In this document: piece after piece, positions 16,039 through 24,488 of the stretch
Numbering within the stretch: the stretch's first letter is position 1
Layout of the letters: each line of letters begins with the position of its first letter
DNA from: Mycobacterium sp. UM_WGJ
GTDB lineage: Bacteria; Actinomycetota; Actinomycetes; Mycobacteriales; Mycobacteriaceae
Length of the DNA: 64,000 nt
Direction of reading: 5' to 3'
Assembly: GCF_000455125.1 (NCBI RefSeq)
Contig: NZ_AUWR01000014.1
Location: forward strand, 50,135-114,134
Notes under the pieces: model-generated
Told to the model about the DNA's origin: nothing
Seen by the model: the letters and a program-made list of their open reading frames with translations, nothing else
Databases searched by the model: none
Program-made: the position numbers and the translations under genes

Positions 16039-17052
16039 ATGACCGATCGCAACCGCCGCTTCCTTCTCCGCGAACGCCCAACCGGCCGCATCGGCCCGGA
16101 CACCTTCGAACTCAGCGAGCAGGCGGTGCCGGAGATCGGCGACGGCGAGGCGCTGGTGCGGGTCAACTGGATCTCGCTGGACCCGACCAACCGGATGTGG
16201 ATCAACGACACTCCGTCGTACCTGCCGCCGGTCGGCATCGGCGAGGTCATGCGCGCCGCCGGCCTCGGCGTCGTCATCGCGTCGAACAACCCGAATTATC
16301 CGGTCGGCCAGACCGTTCAGGGCCTGACCGGCTGGCAGGAGTACGTGGTCGTCTCCGACACCATGCCGTTGTTCCCGGTCGAGGTTGCCGACGGCGTCTC
16401 CCCCAGCGCCTACCTGGGCGCACTCGGCATGACCGGGCTCACCGCGTGGATCGGGATCCGCGACATCGGCAAGCCGAAGCCCGGTGAGACCGTCGTCGTC
16501 TCAGCGGCAGCCGGCGCGGTCGGTTCGGTGGCCGGTCAGCTCGCCAAAGCCGGCGGCGCCCGGGTCGTCGGAATCGCCGGCGGACCGGAGAAATGCGCGC
16601 TGCTCACCGATCAACTCGGTTTTGACGCGGCGGTGGACTACCGCGCCGACGACTGGGCCCGCCAGCTTGCCGCCGCGACGCCCGACGGCATCGACGTCGA
16701 CTTCGAGAACGTCGGCGGCGACATCATGGATGCGATCTTCGCCCGGGTGAACGTCGGCGCGCGGATCGCGCTCTGCGGGCTGATCTCGGGTTACAACGAG
16801 ACCGATCCGCCGCCCGGACCGCGCGCGTTCGGCAACCTGCTGATCCAGCGCGCCACCCTCAAGGGCTTCATCGTCCTCGATCACTTCCTTCAGGCACCGG
16901 AGGCCAACGCCGAGATCTCCGAGCTGATCGCCGCCGGCAAGCTCACCCCGCTGGAGACCGTCGTCGAGGGCTTCGAGCAGCTGCCGACCGCGATCAACAT
17001 GCTGTTCGACGGCAAGAACGTCGGCAAGCTCGTGGTGAAGATCGCCGGATAA
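16039..17052 (+). CDS. NADP-dependent zinc-free MDR oxidoreductase (CurA/YfmJ-like)
   Basis: 337 aa. Medium-chain reductase of the leukotriene-B4-dehydrogenase/CurA type: no zinc-binding Cys cluster, conserved VNWISLDPTNRMWIND near the N-terminus, LGMTGLTAWIGI and nucleotide-binding VVVSAAAGAVGSVAGQLAK. Likely reduces alpha,beta-unsaturated carbonyls with NADPH. Lies between the two FKBP paralogues. Confidence 0.85.
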   Translation: MTDRNRRFLLRERPTGRIGPDTFELSEQAVPEIGDGEALVRVNWISLDPTNRMWINDTPSYLPPVGIGEVMRAAGLGVVIASNNPNYPVGQTVQGLTGWQEYVVVSDTMPLFPVEVADGVSPSAYLGALGMTGLTAWIGIRDIGKPKPGETVVVSAAAGAVGSVAGQLAKAGGARVVGIAGGPEKCALLTDQLGFDAAVDYRADDWARQLAAATPDGIDVDFENVGGDIMDAIFARVNVGARIALCGLISGYNETDPPPGPRAFGNLLIQRATLKGFIVLDHFLQAPEANAEISELIAAGKLTPLETVVEGFEQLPTAINMLFDGKNVGKLVVKIAG

Positions 17053-17097
17053 CGCCGCCGGGCCCACGCCACCAGGCCGGGCTGTAGCGTGGCCAAG

Positions 17098-17712
17098 GTG
17101 AATTCGCGTATGCCTCGATTCGTCGTACTCGCCGCCGGTATCGCCTCGGTGGCGGCGGCGCTCGCCGGTTGCGGCGGCTCGGACAGCACCTCGTCGTCGA
17201 AGACGTCGTCGGTCACCGACCTGTTCCTGCCCCCGAACGGCGAAACCGTCACCGCCTGCCCCTCCACGCCACCGGCTGAAGACGTGGCCGCGGACTGGAC
17301 GTTGAAAGGTGTCACCGGCAGCGTCGCGGTGACCGGCTCCACGAACTCGGCCGCGCCGAGCGTCGTCGTGAAGGGGCCGTTCAAGGTGGCCCAGACCGAG
17401 GTGCACACGCTGCACGCTGGCGACGGTCGCGTCGTCGGTGACCACGCGACGGTCTCGGTCTGCTACATGGGCGTCAACGGACGTGACGGGTCGGTGTTCG
17501 ACAGCAGCTACGAACGAGGCAAACCGGTCGACTTCGGATTGGACCGCGTGGTCCCGGGATTCCAGAAGGCCATTGCGGGCCAGAAGATCGGCTCGACCGT
17601 GGCGGTCGCGATGGTGCCCGCCGACGGCTACCCCGAGGGCCAGCCTGCCGCCGGCATCCTTCCCGGCGACACGCTCGTCTTCGCGATCAAGATCCTCAAC
17701 GCCTCACGCTGA
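17098..17712 (+). CDS. FKBP-type peptidyl-prolyl isomerase lipoprotein
   Basis: About 204 aa. GTG 17098 gives MNSRMPRFVVLAAGIASVAA followed by a lipobox (ALAGC), so it is probably a lipid-anchored envelope protein; GTG 17089 is an alternative start. A Ser-rich linker leads to an FKBP domain (VCYMGVNGRDGSVFDSS, PADGYPEGQP). Domain, order and spacing match the soluble paralogue 2.3 kb upstream, pointing to local duplication and change of sorting signal. Confidence 0.85.
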   Translation: MNSRMPRFVVLAAGIASVAAALAGCGGSDSTSSSKTSSVTDLFLPPNGETVTACPSTPPAEDVAADWTLKGVTGSVAVTGSTNSAAPSVVVKGPFKVAQTEVHTLHAGDGRVVGDHATVSVCYMGVNGRDGSVFDSSYERGKPVDFGLDRVVPGFQKAIAGQKIGSTVAVAMVPADGYPEGQPAAGILPGDTLVFAIKILNASR

Positions 17713-17724
17713 GCCCGGGACGCC

Positions 17725-18090
17725 ATGGAATCGAGCCGGGTGGATCGGTGGCTGTGGGCGGTGCGGATCACCAAGACCCGGCCGGATGCCGCGGCCGCAT
17801 GCCGCGGCGGACATGTGCGGGTGAACAACCGCCCGGCCAAGCCGGCGACCACGGTCTCACCCGGCGACGTGGTCAGTGCTCTGGTGGGCGATCGCACCCG
17901 AATCGTCGAGGTGCTGCGGGTGATTCAGAAGCGGGTCGGTGCGGCCGACGCGGTGACCTGCTACCTGGATCGGACTCCGCCGCCCCCACCGGCCTCCGCC
18001 ACCGCGATGGCCACCCGGGACCGCGGCGCCGGGCGGCCGACCAAACGGGATCGCCGGGTACTGGACAAGTGGCGGGCCCAACAGCGCTGA
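17725..18090 (+). CDS. S4-domain RNA-binding protein (Hsp15-like)
   Basis: 121 aa. The S4 fold is clear at the N-terminus: SRVDRWLWAVRITKTR, then CRGGHVRVNNRPAKPA and VSPGDVV. The C-terminus is proline- then Arg/Lys-rich. Hsp15 proteins bind stalled 50S subunits carrying nascent chains. It starts 12 bases after the FKBP lipoprotein stop, so the two may share a transcript, linking nascent-chain rescue and folding only by position. Confidence 0.85.
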   Translation: MESSRVDRWLWAVRITKTRPDAAAACRGGHVRVNNRPAKPATTVSPGDVVSALVGDRTRIVEVLRVIQKRVGAADAVTCYLDRTPPPPPASATAMATRDRGAGRPTKRDRRVLDKWRAQQR

Positions 18091-18094
18091 GCGA

Positions 18095-18949
18095 TCACTG
18101 CGGGTGCGCAGCCAGATACTCCGCCACCGGAATCCGCGACGTCGAGACATAGCCGATCGGCAGCAGCAGATCACCGGCGGTGGTCCGGTAGTAGGTGTCC
18201 CAGCGGTAGTAGCTGGCGAACCCGGCCGGATCACCGCCGATGACCGCGGCGTAGTCGTTGACCGCCCGCACGTAGTGGTCGGAATGGTTGTAATTCCAGA
18301 TCGCCTTGTCCCGATTGGTGGCAAAACCGTTGGCGGCCAACAGACGACCGGCCGCCATGATGGCATCGCGCGGAGAGTGGATGTCTCCCCCGTTGCCGTA
18401 GGCCGCGAACGTCGACGGCAGGAACTGCATCGGCCCCTGGGCGGCGTCATCGCTGACCCCGTTGATGCGGCCGAAGCCGGTCTCGACGAAGTTGATCGCC
18501 GCCAGGTAGTTCCACGGCACCCCGGATGCGGCCTCGGCCGCCCGGTAGCTGGCCAGCAATTCGTTCGCCGGGACCGGAGGGACCACCCGCCAGGGCGGCA
18601 TGGTGGGCTTCGGGTCGGTGAGCGCCATGAGTTGCCGGCGGGCATCGATGTTGCGGTCGTAGACGTCGAGCAGCGCCGGCGGGATCTGCGGCCGGGCGAT
18701 CGCATCCCACTCCGGGTGCGCGCCGAGGGTGCGGTAGGCGACCTGTTGGCGGCGGGCCGCGGCCGCCAGCACCTGCTCGGGCGACGAGGTATTCCGCAAC
18801 GCCTGATCGGCCGCGACCAGGTCGGCGGCCAACGCCGCCGGATCCACCCCCGGTGCCGCGCCGGCGGGTAGCGCCGCCGTCATCGCGCAGCCGAACGTGA
18901 CAACCAGGGAGGCGGCCAGGCGCCGCAACCGAACAGCCATGCCGTTCAT
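18095..18949 (-). CDS. Exported lytic murein transglycosylase
   Basis: 284 aa. Signal peptide RLAASLVVTFGCAMTAALPA with AGAAPG cleavage region. The lytic domain shows WNYLAAINFVETGFGRING (catalytic Glu in FVETGFG), then SDDAAQGPMQFLPSTF and the GDIHSPRDAIMAAGRLL stretch, typical of MltB/SLT-type enzymes that cleave the MurNAc-GlcNAc bond. ATG 18949 has GGGAGA nearby. Convergent with the S4 gene; divergent from the flavoprotein gene at 19129. Confidence 0.85.
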   Translation of the reverse strand: MNGMAVRLRRLAASLVVTFGCAMTAALPAGAAPGVDPAALAADLVAADQALRNTSSPEQVLAAAARRQQVAYRTLGAHPEWDAIARPQIPPALLDVYDRNIDARRQLMALTDPKPTMPPWRVVPPVPANELLASYRAAEAASGVPWNYLAAINFVETGFGRINGVSDDAAQGPMQFLPSTFAAYGNGGDIHSPRDAIMAAGRLLAANGFATNRDKAIWNYNHSDHYVRAVNDYAAVIGGDPAGFASYYRWDTYYRTTAGDLLLPIGYVSTSRIPVAEYLAAHPQ

Positions 18950-19009
18950 CTTCTCCCGTGCGCCGCCGCGAACCGTGCAGGGCGGCCGATCGGAGCGTCC
19001 CCGGACACC

Positions 19010-19023
19010 TAGAACACGTTTCG
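19010..19023. promoter_or_regulatory. KstR-like operator upstream of the KstD-like gene
   Basis: TAGAACACGTTTCG fits the KstR pattern TnnAACnnGTTnnA at all but the last base. KstR is the TetR-family repressor of mycobacterial sterol catabolism. It lies about 105 bases before the KstD-like start in a divergent intergenic region. Confidence 0.5.
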
Positions 19024-19128
19024 CTTTGGCACGTGGGCAGACTGATCACCGCTGGTCACCTCCGCAAGCCGGGGACTAGCGACTGTTAGATTGAGGGCCG
19101 TTCAGCTCACGTCATCAAGGGAGAGCGC

Positions 19129-20715
19129 ATGACCAGCACCAGCGTGACGACCGACGTCGTCATCGTCGGGTACGGCGCGGCCGGTACCGCTGCCGCGATC
19201 ACTGCCCGCGAACTGGGCGCCGAGGTCATCGCCGTCGACCGTGCCAACGGCGGCGGTGCCACCGCGATCTCCGGCGGGATCATCTACGCCGGCGGCGGCA
19301 CGTCGGTCCAGAAGGACGCCGGGGTGCACGACACCGCCGAACAGATGCTGGACTACCTGCGTCTGGAGGTCGGCGACGCGGTCCGGCCGGAGACGCTGAA
19401 GCGCTTCGTCGACGGCAGCCCGGAGATGATCGACTGGCTGCGGGCTCGCGGGGTGCCGTTCAACTCCGGCCTGTGTCCCTACAAGACGTCCTTTCCGAAC
19501 AACCGCTACTACCTGTACCACTCGGGCAGTGAGAACGCCGGGGCCTTCCGCGCTCACACCCCGCCGGTGCAGCGCGGTCACCGCGCCTACGGAAAAGGCA
19601 CGTCCGGCAAGAAGATCTATGCGCCACTGGCCGAGGCGGCCCGCAAGCTCGGTGTGGACTTCCGCCCGCACACAGAAGTCACCGAACTGCTGCAAGATCC
19701 GTCCGGCCGGGTGACCGGCGTGCGGGCCACCACCATGGGTCAGGCGCCCCGCCGGATCCAGCGCCGCTACGCCCGCCTGGCGGCGCTCTCGTCGAAACCG
19801 GGTGTCTACTACCCGCCGCTGCGCGCGGCGATGGACCGGCGACTGGCCAAGCTGGCACAGCGCTACGGCCAGACCGTCGAGATCATCGCGCGCCGCGGGG
19901 TGATCCTCTGCGCCGGCGGTTTCATCGCCAACACCGAGTGGCGCAAGCGCTACGCGCCGGAGTTCGACGGCGGCCTGCCCCTGGGCACCAGCGGCGATGA
20001 CGGCAGCGGTATCGCGCTGGCCCAGAGCGTCGGCGCGGTGACCGACCGGATGGACAACGTCTCGGTGTGGAAATTCATCACACCCCCGAGCGCCTTCATC
20101 TCCGCGATCATCGTCGACGCCGACGGCCGGCGGGTGATCGACGAGTCCCGCTACGGCGCCGCGGTCGGACAGGCGATGGTGAAGAACCACGGCGGTCAGG
20201 GCTGGATCCTGGCCGACGCCCGCCTGATGTCGGAGGCCCGCCGCCAACTGTTGACCCAGACGCTGTGGTTCCAGCGGGCGCAGGGCGCCGCGCTGATCTT
20301 CGGTGCGGCGGTGCGGGGCGCCACGCTGGCCGAGGTGGCTCGCGCCGCCGGCATCGACGCCGAGGGCCTGCAGGCCACCGTCACGGCGCACAACGAGGCG
20401 ATCGACTCCGGCTCCGAAGACCCGGCCGGCAAACCCGCCGATTTTTGCCGGCGCATCGATCAGGGGCCCTTCACTCTGATGGATATCTCGGTGCGGACCA
20501 ACGTCTTACGCCCCACCCCGATGCTCACCCTCGGTGGCGTCCGGGTCTCAGAGGACACCGGCGAGGTGGTCGATGCCGTGGGCAATCCGATCCCGGGGCT
20601 CTACAGCGCCGGCCGCACCGCGATCGGCATTGCCTCGCAGTCCTACGTCAGCGGGTTGTCCATCGCGGACTGTGTGTTCGCCGGACGCCGCGCGGGGGCC
20701 AGCGCGGCCGGCTAG
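19129..20715 (+). CDS. FAD-dependent dehydrogenase, 3-ketosteroid Delta1-dehydrogenase-like
   Basis: 528 aa flavoprotein of the fumarate-reductase/KstD superfamily. The FAD-binding start is VVIVGYGAAGTAAAITAREL; ATAISGGIIYAGGGTS and GVILCAGGFIANTEW follow, and the C-terminal GLYSAGRTAIGIASQSYVSG closes the FAD site. Such enzymes remove hydrogen from ring A of ketosteroids, but related members act on other substrates. GGGAGAG precedes ATG 19129. The KstR-like site upstream supports a role in sterol or lipid breakdown. Confidence 0.8.
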   Translation: MTSTSVTTDVVIVGYGAAGTAAAITARELGAEVIAVDRANGGGATAISGGIIYAGGGTSVQKDAGVHDTAEQMLDYLRLEVGDAVRPETLKRFVDGSPEMIDWLRARGVPFNSGLCPYKTSFPNNRYYLYHSGSENAGAFRAHTPPVQRGHRAYGKGTSGKKIYAPLAEAARKLGVDFRPHTEVTELLQDPSGRVTGVRATTMGQAPRRIQRRYARLAALSSKPGVYYPPLRAAMDRRLAKLAQRYGQTVEIIARRGVILCAGGFIANTEWRKRYAPEFDGGLPLGTSGDDGSGIALAQSVGAVTDRMDNVSVWKFITPPSAFISAIIVDADGRRVIDESRYGAAVGQAMVKNHGGQGWILADARLMSEARRQLLTQTLWFQRAQGAALIFGAAVRGATLAEVARAAGIDAEGLQATVTAHNEAIDSGSEDPAGKPADFCRRIDQGPFTLMDISVRTNVLRPTPMLTLGGVRVSEDTGEVVDAVGNPIPGLYSAGRTAIGIASQSYVSGLSIADCVFAGRRAGASAAG

Positions 20716-21530
20716 CGCTGCGCTTCCACGAAGTAGCCGCGCGGCGCGTCCGGCCCAGCCCCTGCGGTGACCGACGGAAACCAGCGGTTCCACATATTGC
20801 CGGGCTCGGCCACATCGGTCACCACCGCCGACCAACCGTGTCGTTCGGCGAGCTCTCCGGGAGCGTCGGTGCCGAACAGCCACGGTGAGCCCTGCTGCGC
20901 CATGGACTGCAGCAACGGCGCCATCGACGGCGCTTCCTGCAGCGACTTGCCGACCACGTCGTACAACAGCACCGAGCCGGGTGCCGACAACGCGTCGACG
21001 CGGGCGAACAGGTCCCGTACCGCGGCCTCGTCGAGGTATTGCAGCAGCCCCTCGATGAGCCAGACGCTGGGAGCGGTCGCGTCGAAGCCCGCGGCCTCCA
21101 GGGCGGCAGGCCAGTCCTCGGCAAGATCGATACCGAGCGGCACCCGGCGGCACCGCGGTGCATCGTCGGCCAGCAGCTCGGCTTTGCTCGCTATCACCGC
21201 TGGCTGATCCACTTCGTAGACGGTGGTGTGTGCTGGCCAGGCCAGCCGGTATGCCCGGGCGTCCATGCCGGCCGCCAGGATGACCACCTGAGTGAGTCCG
21301 GAACGAAGTAAGGCCTCATCCCAGAAGCGGGTACGGACCACAATCTGCCAGGTCGACTGGTCACCGGAGTTGGCGATGGCCGCCTCCAGCATCCGACGGC
21401 CGGCCTCCCCCGCCAGCTTGTCCGCAAACGGATCGGCGAACAGCGCGTCATCGCGCGCGGATTCTTTGGCCCGGATCGCGGCGACCAGGATTCCGGTGCT
21501 GGCCACGGCTTCTCCGGTGCGGTGCATCAC
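20712..21530 (-). CDS. SAM-dependent methyltransferase (TIGR00027 family)
   Basis: 272 aa. Mycobacterial leucine-carboxyl-methyltransferase-like family: RTGEAVASTGILVAAIRAKE, FADPFADKL, then SAM-binding VVILAAGMDARAYRL and VYEVDQPAVIASK. Substrate unknown. Its start overlaps the NYN-domain gene stop by 4 bases (21527-21530). The stop overlaps the flavoprotein stop region by 4 bases, tail to tail. Confidence 0.88.
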   Translation of the reverse strand: MMHRTGEAVASTGILVAAIRAKESARDDALFADPFADKLAGEAGRRMLEAAIANSGDQSTWQIVVRTRFWDEALLRSGLTQVVILAAGMDARAYRLAWPAHTTVYEVDQPAVIASKAELLADDAPRCRRVPLGIDLAEDWPAALEAAGFDATAPSVWLIEGLLQYLDEAAVRDLFARVDALSAPGSVLLYDVVGKSLQEAPSMAPLLQSMAQQGSPWLFGTDAPGELAERHGWSAVVTDVAEPGNMWNRWFPSVTAGAGPDAPRGYFVEAQR

Positions 21531-21901
21531 CGCTCCTCGATGAGCCTGCGGAAACGTGCCGCCGGGAAGGTGGCCGCGCCCGCCGAAGTGACTCGCTCCA
21601 CCAGGGCGAGATCGGAGGTCGCCACGGTGATGTCCTGCGGTCGGTCGTCGGCCCGGACCAGCCGCACGATCTCATCGTCGGCGGAGTTGACCCCGGGTCG
21701 CGGCGCCGCTGCGATCGTGATGACGTCCGATTCGATGGGCGGCGACGGCGGCTTTTCGAAGACCACCGTGACCTGCCCGTCTTGCGCCGGCGCCCAAGAT
21801 TCCAGCTGTCGGGTCAGACGGGCCATGGCGGCGTGGCGGTCTTTCCACCAGCCGTCCGGACGCGCACCGATCACGTTCATCGCGTCGACAATCCATCGCA
21901 C
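21527..21901 (-). CDS. NYN/PIN-like RNase (YacP-type)
   Basis: 124 aa. MRWIVDAMNVIGARPDGWW gives the N-terminal acidic motif of NYN domains, SADDEIVRLVRAD the middle acidic pair and ITVATSDLALVERV the last motif. YacP/Rae1-like proteins cleave RNA. Forms a two-gene operon with the methyltransferase. Divergent from the enoyl-CoA hydratase with only 23 bases between starts. Confidence 0.8.
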   Translation of the reverse strand: MRWIVDAMNVIGARPDGWWKDRHAAMARLTRQLESWAPAQDGQVTVVFEKPPSPPIESDVITIAAAPRPGVNSADDEIVRLVRADDRPQDITVATSDLALVERVTSAGAATFPAARFRRLIEER

Positions 21902-21924
21902 CCCTCCGACGGTACGGTGCAGAA

Positions 21925-22707
21925 ATGCGCGCCACGCCCCTGGTCACCTATGAGTGCCACGATCACATCGCGACCATCACCCTGAACCGGCCCGAGGCCC
22001 GCAATGCCATCAATGGGGCGATGCGCACCGATCTCAACGCCGCCTGGGACCGGTTTCGCGCCGACGAGGACGCCTGGGTCGGGATTCTCACCGCCGAAGG
22101 CGACGTGTTCTGCGCCGGCGCCGATCTCAAGGACTCGGCGGGCGCGGTCGGCACCTTTCCCGGCACGTTCTGGGAGAAGCCCACGATCAACTCGTTCGAA
22201 TCCGGTATGGAACTCTTCAAGCCGACCATCGCCGCCGTGCACGGCCCGTGCGTGGGATACGGCCTCACCGGACTGTTGTTCTGCGACTTCATCATCGCCG
22301 GCACCGATGCGGTCTTCCGGTTCCCGGAGGTGACCCTCGGCGTGCCGACCATCGTCGGGGCGATCCGGCTGCCGCAGCGGGTGGGCTGGGCCAACGCGAT
22401 GGAGCTGCTGTTGACCGGGGAGCCGATGAGCGCGCAACGCGCCAAGGACATCGGCCTGGTGTGGAAACTCGTCGAGCCCGGCGCTGTGCAGGAGACGGCC
22501 CGAGCTTGGGCACGCACCCTCACCAAGGCCGCTCCCCTGGCCCAGCGAGCCACCAAGGAAGTGGCGTGGCGCAGCACCGACATGAGCTGGATCGACGCCG
22601 TGCGGTTCGGCGAAACGATGCGCAAGGTCGCCGCAGCGACCGACGACGTGGCCGAGGGACTACAGGCCTGGCGGGAGCAGCGGCCGCCGCAGTGGCGGGG
22701 CCGCTGA
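21925..22707 (+). CDS. Enoyl-CoA hydratase/isomerase family protein
   Basis: 260 aa crotonase-fold protein: ITLNRPEARNAINGAMR, then GDVFCAGADLKD and the oxyanion-hole helix AAVHGPCVGYGLTGLL. The first catalytic Glu position of classical hydratases (GIGTDCE-like) is not evident, so activity may differ from plain hydration of 2-enoyl-CoA. Likely acts in fatty-acid or sterol side-chain turnover. Confidence 0.85.
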   Translation: MRATPLVTYECHDHIATITLNRPEARNAINGAMRTDLNAAWDRFRADEDAWVGILTAEGDVFCAGADLKDSAGAVGTFPGTFWEKPTINSFESGMELFKPTIAAVHGPCVGYGLTGLLFCDFIIAGTDAVFRFPEVTLGVPTIVGAIRLPQRVGWANAMELLLTGEPMSAQRAKDIGLVWKLVEPGAVQETARAWARTLTKAAPLAQRATKEVAWRSTDMSWIDAVRFGETMRKVAAATDDVAEGLQAWREQRPPQWRGR

Positions 22708-22787
22708 CCTCCCGAGCGGCTGGGTCCATGCGGCGGTCCCAGCTTCGCCTCTTCTCCGTCGAGGCTCGCTGAACCGCCGGGCGGGGC

Positions 22788-23285
22788 TCAGGCCCCGGTC
22801 AGCGCGGCCAGCGCCGCGTCGTAGTTCGGCTCCTGGCCGATCTCCGGCACCAGTTCGGTGTAGGCGACGTTGCCGTCTGCGCCGATCACCACGATCGCCC
22901 GGCCCAGCAGGCCGGCCAGTGGGCCATCGGCGATGGTGATCCCGTAGTCGGCACCGAAGCTGTCCCGGAAGCCCGAGGCACTGGTGACGTTCTCGATGCC
23001 CTCGGCACCGCAGAACCGCTTCAGGGCGAACGGCAGGTCGTTGGAGACGCACAGTACGGCCCCACCGGCGGCCGCCCGCTCGTTGAAGGTCCGCACGCTG
23101 GTCGCACAGACCGGGGTGTCGACCGACGGGAAGATGTTCAGCAGGACCGGCTTGCCGGCGAACTGCCCGCTGTCCACCACGCTCAGGTCGGTTCCGGTCA
23201 AGCTGAACGCCGGTGCTGCCGAACCGACGGCCGGCAACTCGCCTACGGTGTTGATCTGGTTTCCCTTTAACGTGATCTGCGCCAT
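22788..23285 (-). CDS. tpx: Thiol peroxidase Tpx
   Basis: 165 aa, the normal length for the Tpx branch of peroxiredoxins. Peroxidatic Cys in SVDTPVCATSVRTFN and resolving Cys in LKRFCGAEGIEN are both present. It reduces peroxides with thioredoxin in the cytosol. From memory, M. tuberculosis Rv1932 is the counterpart. A GGGG/CCCC hairpin without T-run lies around its stop. Confidence 0.94.
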   Translation of the reverse strand: MAQITLKGNQINTVGELPAVGSAAPAFSLTGTDLSVVDSGQFAGKPVLLNIFPSVDTPVCATSVRTFNERAAAGGAVLCVSNDLPFALKRFCGAEGIENVTSASGFRDSFGADYGITIADGPLAGLLGRAIVVIGADGNVAYTELVPEIGQEPNYDAALAALTGA

Positions 23286-23342
23286 GGCAACAGTCTGCCA
23301 AGCGCGTCAATCAGCGTCCACGGCGGGCCGCAGTCGCCGAGC

Positions 23343-24488
23343 TCAGCGCCCGGCGGCCACCGGCTCGGGCTCCTGGTGCGGCTCCAGGACCGGCGGGACG
23401 GTCGCTGCGGCCACCACGCTCAAGGAGGCCACCACGAAACACAGCACCACGTACCACAGGCATCCCACCGGGTCGCCGTTAGCGGTCACCCCGCCCGAGG
23501 CATCCAGGTAGGCCGGCAGGGCCGTCAACCACAGCACCGTCATGACGGACAGATACGCCGCGGCGTAGCGGACCATCAGCGGGTTGTCGTAGCGGCCGGC
23601 GGCAGAAGAATTCAGCCGCAAGCGCCGCCACTGAATGATCAACACCGGAATGGCCACCGCGGCGATGACGAGAAGCTCTACGGCGTAAGCGATCCCGATC
23701 AGCCTGCCGCCGGTAGCGGCACCAAGCAGGGTCGCCGGCAGCGGCAGGATGCCGGTACCGAGCGAGGCCAGGACGCCGATGACGATCGTTCGCCACAACA
23801 CCTGCAGGCAGGCGAATCTCCGGCCGTGATCGACCTGGCGACCGACCAGCAGTTGGACACAGAAGGCCAGCGAGGCCGGCCAGAGCGCCGCGAACACCAC
23901 GACGCTGCCCATCGGCACCGAGGTGAACATGGGTTGGTTCAGCGGGTTGTCCACCGACCATTCCCACCAGCGCAGCTGCGGGCCGAGGTGGTCGAAGATC
24001 TCGTAGAACGCGTGGTGGACGAAGCCCACGCAGATGGCCCCGACGATCGTTCCGTAGCGGCGGAACACGCCCAGGATCCGGACGATCTCGAAAGAGATGG
24101 TGGCCATCATCGGATAGATCGCGACGATGTACAGCGGGAGCCGGCCCCACATGAACTCGACGGTGAACAGGTTGTGCGCGAACATCGTGTCGACATGATC
24201 GGCGATGCCGAACGCGCCCGGGAAATACAGCGGCGGTTCGATGATCAGCAGGTAGGCGATCGCCCCGAACCACAGCGCCAAGTTGGTGGCATCGCCGCGG
24301 CGGTACCGGATGATGGCGTAGATCAGCGCCAGCACGGCCCCGGTGATCACGGTGATCTCCAGAACCGGCAGCGTCCAATTCTCCAGCTGCAAGGGGTTGC
24401 GGAATTCCAGCAATCCGCCGGCCTCACCGCAGGAGAAGCCCAGCGACTCGGCGAGGCGCTCGAATGTCGGGGTACACAAGTCGGGCAT
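23343..24488 (-). CDS. Multi-pass membrane protein of unknown function
   Basis: 381 aa with about nine or ten hydrophobic segments. The extracytoplasmic-looking N-terminus has two Cys (PDLCTPTFERLAESLGFSC). Conserved-looking polar patches include HDNLFTVEFMWGRLPLY-type sequence (actual: AHNLFTVEFMWGRLPLY) and VHHAFYEIFDHLGPQ. Family not recognised. Its start shares one base with the stop of the upstream metal-dependent hydrolase (TGATG at 24488), so they are translationally coupled and probably work together. Confidence 0.7.
   Translation of the reverse strand: MPDLCTPTFERLAESLGFSCGEAGGLLEFRNPLQLENWTLPVLEITVITGAVLALIYAIIRYRRGDATNLALWFGAIAYLLIIEPPLYFPGAFGIADHVDTMFAHNLFTVEFMWGRLPLYIVAIYPMMATISFEIVRILGVFRRYGTIVGAICVGFVHHAFYEIFDHLGPQLRWWEWSVDNPLNQPMFTSVPMGSVVVFAALWPASLAFCVQLLVGRQVDHGRRFACLQVLWRTIVIGVLASLGTGILPLPATLLGAATGGRLIGIAYAVELLVIAAVAIPVLIIQWRRLRLNSSAAGRYDNPLMVRYAAAYLSVMTVLWLTALPAYLDASGGVTANGDPVGCLWYVVLCFVVASLSVVAAATVPPVLEPHQEPEPVAAGR

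Noticed and set aside
22760-22800. GGGG/CCCC hairpin at the tpx stop as a terminator
   Set aside because: Only a 4-bp stem, partly inside the coding region and without a T-run.
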